Assembly (NCBI GenBank): GCA_030594645.1
Contig: JAUVEU010000002.1
Location: 1-64,000, forward strand
Source of the DNA: Candidatus Aegiribacteria sp.
GTDB lineage: Bacteria > Fermentibacterota > Fermentibacteria > Fermentibacterales > JCC-6
Reading direction: 5' to 3'
Length of the DNA stretch: 64,000 nucleotides
In this document: positions 37,057 through 47,988 of the stretch, one piece after another
How the letters are laid out: each line of letters opens with the position of its first letter
Position numbering within the stretch: position 1 is the stretch's first letter
The notes under the pieces: model-generated
Databases searched by the model: none
Told to the model about the DNA's origin: nothing
The model's input: the letters and a program-made list of their open reading frames with translations, nothing else
Program-made: the position numbers and the translations under genes

Positions 37057-37791
37057 TTAGAAGAAGTTGGTTACGTTGGCTGGACCTGTTCCGGTTATTT
37101 CGAAAAAGATATCCTGCAGATCTTTCTCTTTGATCTCGTCTGTTATGAACGTCTTGATCAGTCTGCCCTCATGAATGATGCCCAATCTGTCGCAGAGCAC
37201 CTTCGCAACCGGAAGAGTATGAGTAGAAATCAGCACCGCTGCTCCGGAAACAGCGGCCGCGCGGCTCATTCTGTTGAATGTTTCGGCAGTGGCCGGATCA
37301 AGACCAACATGAGGCTCATCGATAACGTATAGTCTTGGCCGGGATATGAAGGCCGATGAAAGCACTACTCTCTGTATCATCCCGTGAGAATAGCTCTCGG
37401 CTCTGCTGTCCAGCCAGTCCTCCATATCAAAGAGCTTTTCATGAAACGCAATTCTCTCCTCAAGGTCATCCGGTAGGATGCTTCTCATTCTTCCAATGAA
37501 TCGCAGGAATTCTCTGCCCGACAATTTCGAGTACATTGTCGGCTCATCAGGCACATAGGAAATCCGTTCATGCACGCTTTCAGGGTCAACAGATACATCC
37601 ACTGAATCAACAACTATTCTTCCGCTGTCAGGGACTACAAGCCCGCTGATCATTTTCAGAGTTGTTGTCTTACCCGCTCCGTTAGGACCCAGAAGCCCGA
37701 ATACTTCTCCGGATGGAATTTCCAGAGACAGATCAGATACGGCATTTTTCTTCCCGAAGCTCTTGCAGAGCGATTCCAGCTTCAGAATCAA
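37057..37791 (-). CDS. ABC transporter ATP-binding protein
   Basis: Walker A GLLGPNGAGKTTTLKMI; Walker B RLYVIDEPHVGLDPAT. Confidence 0.92.
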   Translation of the reverse strand: MILKLESLCKSFGKKNAVSDLSLEIPSGEVFGLLGPNGAGKTTTLKMISGLVVPDSGRIVVDSVDVSVDPESVHERISYVPDEPTMYSKLSGREFLRFIGRMRSILPDDLEERIAFHEKLFDMEDWLDSRAESYSHGMIQRVVLSSAFISRPRLYVIDEPHVGLDPATAETFNRMSRAAAVSGAAVLISTHTLPVAKVLCDRLGIIHEGRLIKTFITDEIKEKDLQDIFFEITGTGPANVTNFF

Positions 37792-38687
37792 GATTCACCT
37801 TCCTCGATATCCAGCAGGGCTCCAATAAATGAATCCAGTTCGAATTCAAGAAGATCGTCACTGCTCTCCCCTACCCCGATGTATTCAACGGGGATATCCA
37901 TCTGACTGGCCATAGCCAGCACTGATCCTCCCTTTGCAGTTCCGTCGAGTTTTGTAATTACGAGCCCGGTTACCGGAATCGCTTCCAGAAACTGCTCTGC
38001 CTGTGCTCTTGCGTTCTGCCCTACGGTACCGTCAAGAACCAGGAGCACTTCGTGAGGCGCTGATTCCATCGCTTTACCACAGACTCTGTGAATCTTGGAG
38101 AGTTCAGCCAGTAGTCCCTTTTTATTGGGAAGCCTTCCTGCAGTATCGATAATCACAATGTCGTAATCCCGGCTCAACCCCCGTTTAACAGCATCATATG
38201 CTACCGCGCCGGGATCAGATCCGGGTAATTGTGTAATAACCGCTGTTCCCAGTTTATCAGCCCATATTTCAAGCTGCTCGGCTGCAGCGGCTCTGAACGT
38301 ATCAGCGCATGCAAGAAGAACTCTGCTATTCTCTTTCTGGAGTTTCGCGGCCAGGCGGGCGATTGTAGTTGTCTTTCCAGCACCGTTAACTCCAACCACA
38401 ATGATCACCCTTGGCCGAGCACTGATTGTCCTGGAGGCCGGGCGAACAGGCACACTTTCTCTCAGAATCCCGGCAAGAGCTTCTTTCCATCCCTGCCCCG
38501 GCTTTTTGATCCTTCCAGGGAGTTCAAGCATTATCTTCTCGGTCAGTTCCCAGCCGAGATCACTTCCTAGAAGAATTTCCTCAGCATCCTCAAGAACACC
38601 TTCATCAATACTTCCGGAGCTGAAAAGCTGACTGAGCCTGCCCGCCAGCGCTTCTCTGCTTCGTCTGAGTTTACTCGAAAGACTCAA
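37788..38687 (-). CDS. ftsY: signal recognition particle receptor FtsY
   Basis: VIIVVGVNGAGKTTTIARLAAKL, ADTFRAAAAEQLEIWADK, VIIDTAGRLPNKKGLLAEL. Confidence 0.96.
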   Translation of the reverse strand: MSLSSKLRRSREALAGRLSQLFSSGSIDEGVLEDAEEILLGSDLGWELTEKIMLELPGRIKKPGQGWKEALAGILRESVPVRPASRTISARPRVIIVVGVNGAGKTTTIARLAAKLQKENSRVLLACADTFRAAAAEQLEIWADKLGTAVITQLPGSDPGAVAYDAVKRGLSRDYDIVIIDTAGRLPNKKGLLAELSKIHRVCGKAMESAPHEVLLVLDGTVGQNARAQAEQFLEAIPVTGLVITKLDGTAKGGSVLAMASQMDIPVEYIGVGESSDDLLEFELDSFIGALLDIEEGES

Positions 38688-38701
38688 ATCAACAAAGCTC
38701 C

Positions 38702-41700
38702 TCAGCTGTCGCTCAGTTGTTCGGCGATTTCAAGGCTGACAGATGTCATGGATGAGACACCCTGTTCGGCCATTGTTATTCCAAACAGGCGGTCAGCGGC
38801 TTCCATAGTGCGCTTGTTGTGCGTTATCACAACGAACTGGGTTCTGTCTACAAATCCTTTGAGAAGATTTACGTAATTGTCAACGTTTGAATCATCAAGC
38901 GGCGCGTCCAGCTCGTCCAGTACACAGAAAGGAGACGGCTTAACAAGGTATAGAGCGAACAGCAGCGCGGCAGCGGTCATGGCTCTCTCGCCGCTTGAAA
39001 GAGCTGTGATATTCTCAAGTTTCTTTCCCGGGGGCCTGGCAACTATCTGTATACCGCCTTCAAGAGGATCTTCTGAATCAAGTGCCATTATATCAGCTTC
39101 TCCCCCGCCGAAAAGGCTGGTAAACATATCCTTGAAGTGCTTCTTCACTTCAATGAAAGTCTCATCGAACTTCTTTGCGGCTGTCTGATTGATCTCTCTG
39201 ATAGCATCCATAAGGGATCCTCTGGCTTTGTTGAGATCGTCCCTCTGATCCTTCAGGAAAGTAATTCTTTTATTGGCTTCCTCGAACTCCGGAACAGCAA
39301 GCATGTTTACAGGGCCGAGATTCTCCCGGTAGCCGATCTGCTTGTTCAGTTCCTTCTCGATATTTTCATCTGAGTAGTCCCAGAACCTGCTGTTCTCCTC
39401 GGGGAGAACGAACTCTTTCTCCCTGAGTTCATCAACAAGTCCTCTTACTGTTTCCGATTCACCCGAAAGAGCAGCTCTTTCTTCTCTGGCAGAAGACAGA
39501 TTCTCTCTATGTTCCGAAAGCTCATCTTCAATCTGTCTTGTTTTCTCAAGCCATTCCGCTCTGCTGCTGCTTGCGGCCGTTCTGCTTTTTTCGGCTTCCT
39601 CTCTGCGTTCGGAGATATCTCCCCTCTGCTCCTCAAGTTCCTTGATAGATTTGTCAATCGTGATCTTTCCATCAAGCAGAGAACCGGCTTTCTCTTTAAG
39701 TGTACGGCTTCCTTCCCTTGATTCCGAAGCGTCGGAAAGATGTCTTGCACGATCAAGTCCTATCTGCTTCAGAGATGACTCGAGAGAAGACAGTTCGATC
39801 AACGCGGCATTATCTTCTCGAACGGCTTTGTTAAGATCAATAGTAAGATTGTCCCGCTCGGCCTCAATTTTCTCAAGAATATCTGCCTGCTTATTATGGA
39901 TTGCGCGGCATTCTTCAATTCTTTCTGAGGGCTCTTCCGATTTCTGATCTTCCGAAGCCTTCCTGATACCTGGAAGGCTTGCTTCGAGAGTCTCCTTCTC
40001 GGATGCAAGTTCACCAATCCTGCTTTCAAGACCCTTAACTGTCGCCTGAAGTGAAGCTTCATTTTTTTCACTGGCGATGATCCCACCGTGAATTTCTTCA
40101 AGAGTAGATGATAATTCGATCTCGGTTTCTCTCAGGCGGCTCTCCTGTTCCCGACCAGCGCCAAGTTTCTTTTTCAGTGCCAGCAGCATTTCATCAGCTT
40201 CTCCGGCGAGCGCTTCGCGCTCAATTGCTCCTCCGCCTGATTCGGGAACCCCGAGCCTTACAAGGCCGTCTTTCCTGAACAGATCACCGTCTCTTGTGAC
40301 TATATCAAGATCAATACCGCTGAAGAACCATTCCGCTGCGGTTTTTCTATCGGGAGCAACAATGCATCCTGAAAACAAAGCTCTGAAGCCGTCAGGAGAA
40401 TTCTCCTCCAGACAGTCAGGCAGCCATATCGATTCATCCGGAATTACGGGCTTATATAGTTCTTTGACGCTCAGAAAATATCTTTTTCCGCCTGAACCCT
40501 CAGGGAGAATCCTGCCGTCGCAGATAATTGAGTCCTGAAACGAATCAAGCCATGCGCCGACAGCTATTCCCATTCCGGATCGAACAGACAAACCTGATGA
40601 AATGAGTAAATCACTGGAATCAGATTCGGAATCAGCTTTTCTGAGGCTTTCAATTTTTGCCTTCAGAAGGCCTGCTTCCATTTCACCGGATCTGATCCGA
40701 TCCGTTATTCCGGCAATCTTCTCCGCGATCTTCTTATGAGATTCCTTTTCCTTTTCAAGTCTGCTTTCGTGCTCAACTTTTTCTGTGGTAACCCCTGAAA
40801 GCTCTTTCTTCGATTCAACAAGGTTATCGCTGATCCTTTGAATTGCTTTCTCAAGTTCTTCTTTTCTCTCCAGAGCATGCTCTACTTCCTGCTTCGCTCT
40901 TTCGATTCTTCTGAGGCGATCCGCGTATTCTTCCTGGAGAGAGCGTAAGCTTTCAGCACTGTCTCTGTACTCTGATTTCAGTTTCTCAAGTTCAGCAGAC
41001 AATCTTTTGTAGCTGTTTTCCTTCAGTGAGGTTTCCGCGGCAGCTTTCTCCGCGATACTTCGAGCGGATTTGATCCGGCTCTCGAGTGAGGTCTGCTCGA
41101 CAAGCAGAACCTCAGCCTTTTTTTCAAGATTCGCAGCTCTTTCTGTTTCCAGCGCTGATCCCTTTTCAGCTGTCTCCGCCTGTTCTATTGTATATTTTCT
41201 TCTCTCCTCGGTAACCGCAAGCTGTTCACGTACTTTCCCGAGTTCTGAGTCAAGCATGGAACATTGCTGATGTTCTCTGTCAAGCTGTGACTGAACCGTC
41301 TCGAGAGAAGTTCTGGCCTCGCTCAATCTGGCTGCAGCGGCTGCTACTGAAGCCGAGTATTTCTGTTCATGTCCCAGGCTCTCCTTGAGACGCTTCTCCA
41401 GTTGTTTCAATCTGTTCTGTGATACCTGGAGGCTGCGATGCTCCATGAGTCCCTGGATTTCTGTTACACGTTTTTCAGATCTCTCCCACCGTCTGAAATC
41501 AGCCACCTGTTTTTTGAGTAATCGGACATTCCTGTCAACTTCGGAAATAATGTCATCAAGTCTTTCCAGATCGGCACCTGCGCCGTTAAGTTTCAGTTCC
41601 GCTCTGTGGCGCTGTATTTTGTATTTGACGATTCCGGCGGCTTCATCAAAGAGAAATCTTCTGTCAGTCGGACCGCTTTCGATAATAGTCTCGGTCATGT

Positions 41701-42130
41701 TTCTCTCTAGAATCCAGTAGCCATTGCTTCCGAGCCCTCTGTCAACTATCAGGTCGGTAATATCCATGAGTCTGCATCGGTTACCGTTCAGAAGGTACTC
41801 GCTGTCTCCGGATCGGAAGAGTCTTCTTGTAACTGAAACTTCATCGAAATCCAGATCAAGTTCCCGTTTTGAATTGTCGAAAGTCAGGATAACCTCAGCC
41901 ATCCCGAGCGGTTTCCTGTCAACTGTTCCGGAAAATATCACATCCTCCATGCGATCGGCTCGCAATTCAGATGGACTCTGGGATCCGAGTGCCCATCTTA
42001 TCGCGTCAGCGATATTGCTTTTCCCGCAACCGTTAGGCCCGACAATACAGGAGATACCCTTACGGAATTCCAGCTCAAAGGCATCCGCAAATGATTTAAA
42101 TCCAACTATCTCCAGCCTTTTAAGATACAA
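38702..42130 (-). CDS. smc: chromosome segregation protein SMC
   Basis: MYLKRLEIVGFKSFADAFELEFRKGISCIVGPNGCGKSNIADAIRWALG; long coiled coil; LSSGERAMTAAALLFALYLVKPSPFCVLDELDAPLDDSN. Confidence 0.97.
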   Translation of the reverse strand: MYLKRLEIVGFKSFADAFELEFRKGISCIVGPNGCGKSNIADAIRWALGSQSPSELRADRMEDVIFSGTVDRKPLGMAEVILTFDNSKRELDLDFDEVSVTRRLFRSGDSEYLLNGNRCRLMDITDLIVDRGLGSNGYWILERNMTETIIESGPTDRRFLFDEAAGIVKYKIQRHRAELKLNGAGADLERLDDIISEVDRNVRLLKKQVADFRRWERSEKRVTEIQGLMEHRSLQVSQNRLKQLEKRLKESLGHEQKYSASVAAAAARLSEARTSLETVQSQLDREHQQCSMLDSELGKVREQLAVTEERRKYTIEQAETAEKGSALETERAANLEKKAEVLLVEQTSLESRIKSARSIAEKAAAETSLKENSYKRLSAELEKLKSEYRDSAESLRSLQEEYADRLRRIERAKQEVEHALERKEELEKAIQRISDNLVESKKELSGVTTEKVEHESRLEKEKESHKKIAEKIAGITDRIRSGEMEAGLLKAKIESLRKADSESDSSDLLISSGLSVRSGMGIAVGAWLDSFQDSIICDGRILPEGSGGKRYFLSVKELYKPVIPDESIWLPDCLEENSPDGFRALFSGCIVAPDRKTAAEWFFSGIDLDIVTRDGDLFRKDGLVRLGVPESGGGAIEREALAGEADEMLLALKKKLGAGREQESRLRETEIELSSTLEEIHGGIIASEKNEASLQATVKGLESRIGELASEKETLEASLPGIRKASEDQKSEEPSERIEECRAIHNKQADILEKIEAERDNLTIDLNKAVREDNAALIELSSLESSLKQIGLDRARHLSDASESREGSRTLKEKAGSLLDGKITIDKSIKELEEQRGDISERREEAEKSRTAASSSRAEWLEKTRQIEDELSEHRENLSSAREERAALSGESETVRGLVDELREKEFVLPEENSRFWDYSDENIEKELNKQIGYRENLGPVNMLAVPEFEEANKRITFLKDQRDDLNKARGSLMDAIREINQTAAKKFDETFIEVKKHFKDMFTSLFGGGEADIMALDSEDPLEGGIQIVARPPGKKLENITALSSGERAMTAAALLFALYLVKPSPFCVLDELDAPLDDSNVDNYVNLLKGFVDRTQFVVITHNKRTMEAADRLFGITMAEQGVSSMTSVSLEIAEQLSDS

Positions 42131-42166
42131 GTATCGATGCTCCCGTCAGCTGAAAGTCTTCCCGGA

Positions 42167-42730
42167 TCATACATTCCGGATTTGTTTTACGGACTCAGAA
42201 AAATAGACAAAAAAGCTTGTCAGCACAAACGCAAAAGAAACCAGACCCACAGGATCAAGTCCGGCAAACACCAGATTGGAAGACCATAGTGTTATGTCAA
42301 GCATATAGCAGATCGCGGCTATGGTCATGTAGATCGAAAGTATGAGTGTTGAGAGTTTTCCCCAGATGTTCGAAGCGGGAGGCGATCCAAGACGCTTTGT
42401 GAGGTAAAGCCCTCCGAAAGCAATGAGAATATCTCGAGACAGGGCAACCGCGATGAACCAGATCGGAACTGCACCGAGAAAACCAAGAGTAATGATGAAA
42501 GCAGTCATGGCGATCTTATCCGCAAGAGGGTCAAATATTTTTCCCCAGTCACTTATAGAATTTGTCCTTCTGGCGATAATTCCATCGAGAAAATCAGAAA
42601 AGATCCCCACAATGAGAATAATGGATGTGGGAATAATAGCTCTGGAAACAAGGAAGAAACACGCGGCAAATCCCATTGGTATTCTTGAGAGACTGATAAT
42701 ATTGGGGAGATTTAATACAGGCCCTTTCAT
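42167..42730 (-). CDS. pgsA: CDP-alcohol phosphatidyltransferase (PgsA-like)
   Basis: LPNIISLSRIPMG...FSDFLDGIIARRTNSISDWGKIFDPLADKIAM. Confidence 0.9.
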   Translation of the reverse strand: MKGPVLNLPNIISLSRIPMGFAACFFLVSRAIIPTSIILIVGIFSDFLDGIIARRTNSISDWGKIFDPLADKIAMTAFIITLGFLGAVPIWFIAVALSRDILIAFGGLYLTKRLGSPPASNIWGKLSTLILSIYMTIAAICYMLDITLWSSNLVFAGLDPVGLVSFAFVLTSFFVYFSESVKQIRNV

Positions 42731-44385
42731 GAGCCGTCACCATCCTTGGCTGATAATGACCTGAAGCCGCCAAGCATCTTCTCAGCATGCTCCGTGGCTG
42801 CGTCTCCTCCACCGAGCAGGCGCGCAAGTTCCGGGATTCTGTTCTGTTTGCCCGTTAATTCTCTCACACTGGTTGAGGGCAGATCATCATGCAGTTCCTT
42901 GGACACCGCAAGATGTCTTCCAGCCTTTGACGCGATCTGGGCCAGATGAGTTATTACGATAACCTGCCTGTTCTCTGATGCTCTTTTAAGTGAATCCGCA
43001 AGCAGATTCGCGGTTTCTCCTCCGATACCGCTGTCTATTTCATCGAAGACCATGGTTGGTGCCTGACTGACGCTGGCGAGTGCCAGTTTAAGAACCAGGC
43101 TCACCCTGGACAATTCTCCTCCGCTTGCGACAGAGGCCAGTGAACCGGGTTTCATGCCCTTATTCGCACTGAAGTAGAATTCAGGTATTTCATATCCATC
43201 TGAACAGACAGTCCTTTCATCTGATGTCAGGCTTCTGTTCAGCGGCGGGTTATGCAGGATCACGCTGAAGACCGCATCCGGCATACCAAGGAGCCTCAGT
43301 TCCTTCTGAACACAATTCCGAAGTTTCTTCACTGTCGATTCTCTGGAGACCGAGAGCTGCTCCGCGGTTTCATGCAGCTTCTTGCCCTTCCCTGGAACCA
43401 TAGCTTCCAGATCCTGCAGTTCACGCTCAAAAGATTCGTACCTCTCCTGCTCCTCCTTAAGTGTTTTCCTCCTCTGTAGAAGTATGTCAAGAGAACCTCC
43501 GCATCTTCCAAGCAGTTCCGAATAGCCGTCCAGCCTGTCGTCGATCTCTTTCAGCCTCCAGGGAGCGCTTTCAATCCTTCCGAGAATTGCGCTGCAGGAA
43601 GAACTGGTCTCGGTAAGCGAGATTTCAGCCTGCCCGATCAGTTCGATGGTTTCGTGGAGTTCAATATCGGTTTGTTCAAGTTCGTTCCGGAATTTTCCTA
43701 GCGCGGCAAGTATTCCATCATCATCTGATATCGCGTTTACGATGCCATGAAGAGTTTCAACACTGTTCTCTGAAGCTTTTAATTCTTTTCGCTCGTTTAC
43801 AAGACTCCGGTAATCTTCCAGAGAGGGATTCAAGTTCTCTATCAGTGAAAGTTCGTGCCTGATAAGATCTCTTGATTCCAGATTTTTCTCCTGGTTTTCA
43901 TGCAGATCATCCAGACGCTGAAGAAGCGATCTGTACTCCTCAAACAAATAAGAAAGATTACCTGCCAGACTGGAATTTCCACCGAATTCATCGAACGCTG
44001 TCTGCTGGTTTCTGCGAACAAGCAGCGCAGGAGTCGAGCGCTGTGAATGAAGATCAATGATTCCAGAGACCCGTTTTCTTACTTCATCCAGAGTTGACAG
44101 TTCATCATTGATGAAAATCCTGCTTCGCCCACCCTCACGAATTTCCCTCCGGATTAGTATTTCCGATCCATCCGAGTTCAGGAATACAGCCTCGACGCTT
44201 GCCAGTCTTGTGCCGGGGCGAACCAGACCGGTATCAGCTCTCTCTCCGAGTGTCAGCAGCAGCCCGTCAATCAGGATTGATTTTCCGGCACCCGTTTCCC
44301 CGGTCAGAACGTTCAGATCACCTTCAAATTCAATTGTTGTATCGCTGATGGTCGCCAGATTCCTGAGAGTAAGACAAGTCAGCAT
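42727..44385 (-). CDS. recN: DNA repair protein RecN
   Basis: MLTCLTLRNLATISDTTIEFEGDLNVLTGETGAGKSILIDGL; VASGGELSRVSLVLKLAL...FDEIDSGIGGETA. Confidence 0.95.
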   Translation of the reverse strand: MLTCLTLRNLATISDTTIEFEGDLNVLTGETGAGKSILIDGLLLTLGERADTGLVRPGTRLASVEAVFLNSDGSEILIRREIREGGRSRIFINDELSTLDEVRKRVSGIIDLHSQRSTPALLVRRNQQTAFDEFGGNSSLAGNLSYLFEEYRSLLQRLDDLHENQEKNLESRDLIRHELSLIENLNPSLEDYRSLVNERKELKASENSVETLHGIVNAISDDDGILAALGKFRNELEQTDIELHETIELIGQAEISLTETSSSCSAILGRIESAPWRLKEIDDRLDGYSELLGRCGGSLDILLQRRKTLKEEQERYESFERELQDLEAMVPGKGKKLHETAEQLSVSRESTVKKLRNCVQKELRLLGMPDAVFSVILHNPPLNRSLTSDERTVCSDGYEIPEFYFSANKGMKPGSLASVASGGELSRVSLVLKLALASVSQAPTMVFDEIDSGIGGETANLLADSLKRASENRQVIVITHLAQIASKAGRHLAVSKELHDDLPSTSVRELTGKQNRIPELARLLGGGDAATEHAEKMLGGFRSLSAKDGDGS

Positions 44386-44386
44386 T

Positions 44387-45265
44387 CTATCCCCTCGATC
44401 CCCATCCGAGCTTTTGTCCAAGCTTGTCGTAATAACCCGGGTGATCGGAAAACCTTACAATCCTGCATGAGCCTGAGTCCTTGATTATTGAAAGCATTTC
44501 TCCGGCCCTGAGCGTCCCTGAGGCAGCACCATCAGCGGAAACTACAGGTCCGGTTCCTCTTAAAGCACCTATTGCTATTGAAACGGACAGATTATCGGGC
44601 ACGACAAGAGGCCGCAGGGACAGAGAATGAGGACAGATAGGAACTATCAGGATAGCAGGCAGTCCGGGGTCGAGGATTGGCCCTCCACAGGAAAGGCTGT
44701 ATGCGGTAGACCCCAGCGGAGTAGAGACTACAATGCCATCGCCGACCATATGCGCAACCTTTGCGTCGTCCACAAACAGATCGAAATGCAGTATCCCACC
44801 CATCATGGAACGGTTGATACTGAAGTCATTCACTGCAGTAAGGCAATGACCCGAGGGGAATTTGGCTTTAAGGATGGGCAGTGCTTCGACGATGTAATCA
44901 CCCTTTGCAATCCTGGCTATTGTCTTTTCCAGAGATACCTGCTCGACACTGGCAAGAAAGCCCAGCTGTCCGGCATTGATACCCAGAACAGGTATGCACA
45001 ATGTGCGATAGTAATCCATTCCCCTTAAGATGGTCCCGTCACCCCCGAGGACGATTGCCATATCGCACAGATCACTCTCCTGAATATCGAAACTGCTTAG
45101 GTGATCGGCAGATGAAGAAGCTGACCTGATCGTGATCCCGTATTTCTCACAGATAGAAAGCATATTCTGAATCAGACCGGCATAAGGAGGATTGAATCGG
45201 TCTACGTAAAGACAGAGGTTCTTGATCGGAATAGAGTTAACGTTATTGTCCAACAAACCCACCAA
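44387..45265 (-). CDS. nadK: NAD kinase
   Basis: MAIVLGGDGTILRGMDYYR, GINAGQLGFLASV, DGIVVSTPLGSTAYSLSCGGPI. Confidence 0.93.
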   Translation of the reverse strand: MVGLLDNNVNSIPIKNLCLYVDRFNPPYAGLIQNMLSICEKYGITIRSASSSADHLSSFDIQESDLCDMAIVLGGDGTILRGMDYYRTLCIPVLGINAGQLGFLASVEQVSLEKTIARIAKGDYIVEALPILKAKFPSGHCLTAVNDFSINRSMMGGILHFDLFVDDAKVAHMVGDGIVVSTPLGSTAYSLSCGGPILDPGLPAILIVPICPHSLSLRPLVVPDNLSVSIAIGALRGTGPVVSADGAASGTLRAGEMLSIIKDSGSCRIVRFSDHPGYYDKLGQKLGWGSRG

Positions 45266-47093
45266 TTCTCTCAGCTAATGATTTGTAATCAAGTCCTGCC
45301 AACGTCAGCAGTTCTTCTCTTGTGGCGTGAGTCTGAAATTCATCCTTAAAACCCAATGTGAGAACAGGCATATTAAGATCGGACAGTATGGATCGCACAT
45401 GAAAACCGAATCCGCCCATTGCTGCTCCATCCTCTACTGTTATCACTTTGCCGCATGCAGCGGCAATTTCGCGAATGCTGTTCAAAGGAGCGGGTTTCAG
45501 CCATATTGGATCGAACACGGCAACGGATATTCCCTGCTTTTCAAGGATATCTGCTGCTTTGAGGGCGTATAGAGCCATAACTCCCACACCGATTACGAGA
45601 GCGTCCTTCCCTTCTCTTAAAAGCTGACCTTCCCCCGGCAATACTGTTTCAGGGGAGATAGATTGAATATCCGGTTCTTCTCCTCTTGGATACCTGATAG
45701 CTGTAGGAAATTCTTCGAAAAGAACTGAAGTCCTTAATATCATTTCAAGCAGATCGCAATTTCTCGGAGCCCCGATACGGATACCAGGGACAGGGAGAAG
45801 CATGGGAATATCAAACATGCCATGATGAGTAGGACCATCCTCCCCCACAACACCGCCTCTATCAACAGCAAGAATAATGGGGGCTTTCTGAAGAGCAGCG
45901 TCATGTATTACCTGATCGTACGCCCTCTGGAGAAAAGTGCTGTATATAGCTACGACAGGTTTGAAACCTCCGAATGCGAGACCACATGCGAGCGTAACAG
46001 CATGCTGCTCGGCAATACCCACATCAAAAAATCTATCAGGATATTTTACCGCGAACTCATTCAATCCGGTTCCATCGGGCATTGCAGCAGTAACAGCAAT
46101 TATTTTTTCATCGGAACGGCCCAGATCAACCATCGTTCTTGAAAAAGCTGAAGTGAACGATTCTCTTTTGTTTCCTTTGTCGGTAAATGACGCGGATACG
46201 CCATGATATCCGGTTGCGTCAAGCTCAGCAGGCTCGAAACCTTTCCCTTTTTTGGTTTCAACATGAAGCAGAACCGGACCTGGTATCTCCGAAACCCGCT
46301 GAAGAACCCCGGTAATCGCAGCAAGATCATTTCCTGGAACAGGACCTATATATCGCACGCCAAAATCATCAAACAGGGTGTCAGGCGTAACAAGTGTTTT
46401 TTTCAATCCGGCTGTGACCGCATGAGCCACACTTCTGACACGTTCACCAAGAGACGGTATTTTGCCGAGAACATTCCAGACTTCCTTTTTGATCAGGTTA
46501 TATCGCGGATCGGTAATAAGTGCTGTAAGGTGCCTGGATATTGCGCCCACATTGGGCGAAATAGACATGTCATTGTCGTTGAGAATGATAAGCATATCAG
46601 TGCCGATATGTCCCAGATGATTGAGTCCCTCGAAAGCCATGCCTGCTGTCATCGCGCCATCACCGATCACAGCGACTACTTTATGATTCTCCCCTGTAAT
46701 ATCCCGCGCCAGAGCAAACCCGAGAGCGGCAGAAATAGATGTAGAACTGTGTCCTGTTCCGAAAGCATCACAGGGGTTTTCATCCCTTCTTGGGAAACCG
46801 CTCAGACCTCCCGATTGTCTGATCGTATGAAATCGATCAGCCCTGCCTGTGAGAAGTTTCCAGGGATAGCTCTGATGACCTACATCCCAGATGATCTTAT
46901 CCTGAGGCAGCGTGTAAATGGAAAGGAGGGCAACGGTCAGTTCAACAACACCAAGACTTGATGCCAGATGCCCGCCCGTGCTGCGGACCACATTGATAAT
47001 TCTATTTCTGATTTCATCGACCAGAACAAGCCTGTCCTCCATGGAAAGTTTCAAAACATCAGCCGGAGAACTTATTCCATCCAGTACGGACAT
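45243..47093 (-). CDS. dxs: 1-deoxy-D-xylulose-5-phosphate synthase
   Basis: GHQSYPWKLLTGRADRFHTIRQSGGLSGFP, VIGDGAMTAGMAFEGLNHLG, DRGGVVGEDGPTHHGMFDI; start MSVLDGI inside the ORF. Confidence 0.96.
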   Translation of the reverse strand: MSVLDGISSPADVLKLSMEDRLVLVDEIRNRIINVVRSTGGHLASSLGVVELTVALLSIYTLPQDKIIWDVGHQSYPWKLLTGRADRFHTIRQSGGLSGFPRRDENPCDAFGTGHSSTSISAALGFALARDITGENHKVVAVIGDGAMTAGMAFEGLNHLGHIGTDMLIILNDNDMSISPNVGAISRHLTALITDPRYNLIKKEVWNVLGKIPSLGERVRSVAHAVTAGLKKTLVTPDTLFDDFGVRYIGPVPGNDLAAITGVLQRVSEIPGPVLLHVETKKGKGFEPAELDATGYHGVSASFTDKGNKRESFTSAFSRTMVDLGRSDEKIIAVTAAMPDGTGLNEFAVKYPDRFFDVGIAEQHAVTLACGLAFGGFKPVVAIYSTFLQRAYDQVIHDAALQKAPIILAVDRGGVVGEDGPTHHGMFDIPMLLPVPGIRIGAPRNCDLLEMILRTSVLFEEFPTAIRYPRGEEPDIQSISPETVLPGEGQLLREGKDALVIGVGVMALYALKAADILEKQGISVAVFDPIWLKPAPLNSIREIAAACGKVITVEDGAAMGGFGFHVRSILSDLNMPVLTLGFKDEFQTHATREELLTLAGLDYKSLAERIGGFVGQ

Positions 47094-47097
47094 CAAC

Positions 47098-47988
47098 CTA
47101 TTTCCTCCTGTTCGGAAGATACAGAGCCAGTGAGGAAATGTCTTCCCAGTTTCCGATAAATCCTGAAAAAGCCTCGGCAATATCGTATGAAAGCTCTTCA
47201 GCTTCTGACTCCGCAGCATCCAGACCAAGTTTGGTAACTGGATTGCACTTGCCTTGATCAGAATCCTTGGAGACTTTCTTCCCCATCTCGGATGTACTCC
47301 CGCGAATGTCCAGAATGTCATCAGTGAGCTGAAACAGATATCCCAGCCTGTCACCTTCGATGGAAACTTCGCTGATGAGTTCATCATCTGCGGAGCCCGC
47401 CAACGCTCCGAGTTCCAGAGAAACTCTAATAAGAGCAGCGGATTTCCCTCTTATCATCAAGCGGATCCAGTCCATATCCGCTTCAGCAGGATGATACATA
47501 TCCATATACTGACCACCGACCAGATAACCCGGGCCAGCAGCAGAAGCAAGATGCCTTACCATCCCTGCGACCCTTCCCGGTCCGAGAGGGGTTCGGAGAA
47601 GCACTCCGAAGGCTTCAATCAGTAAAAGATCGCCGGCAAGCAGTGCCTGATTCTCTCCGCATGTCCTGTGAAGTGTCGGTTTTCCTCTTCTAAGGTCATC
47701 GTTATCCATTGAGGGAAGATCATCGTGAATAAGTGAATAAGTGTGAATCATTTCCACAGCACAAGCCGCATGCAGGGCTCTGTCCGGATTACCTCCAGTT
47801 GCGCAGCAGGCAGCCCTTACGAGGAAAGGTCTTATGCGCTTCCCTCCGGATCCAAGAGAATAACCCGCAAACAATGGAAGACGGGAAATAGATTTCTGAT
47901 TTCTGAAGATCTGATCAAGCTCCTGATCGACCCACAAAGCTGTACTGGAGAGGCTCTCTTTCAGCCGCAGCGAATCATATTCTCTCAT
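47098..47988 (-). CDS. ispA: polyprenyl synthetase (farnesyl/geranylgeranyl diphosphate synthase)
   Basis: YSLIHDDLPSMDNDDLRRGKPTLH; FQLTDDILDIRG. Confidence 0.94.
   Translation of the reverse strand: MREYDSLRLKESLSSTALWVDQELDQIFRNQKSISRLPLFAGYSLGSGGKRIRPFLVRAACCATGGNPDRALHAACAVEMIHTYSLIHDDLPSMDNDDLRRGKPTLHRTCGENQALLAGDLLLIEAFGVLLRTPLGPGRVAGMVRHLASAAGPGYLVGGQYMDMYHPAEADMDWIRLMIRGKSAALIRVSLELGALAGSADDELISEVSIEGDRLGYLFQLTDDILDIRGSTSEMGKKVSKDSDQGKCNPVTKLGLDAAESEAEELSYDIAEAFSGFIGNWEDISSLALYLPNRRK

Noticed and set aside
38877-42206. Many plus-strand ORFs of 60-160 aa across smc (and similar antisense ORFs across the window)
   Set aside because: They overlap strongly supported conserved genes, are low-complexity Ser/Arg-rich and have no family signature.
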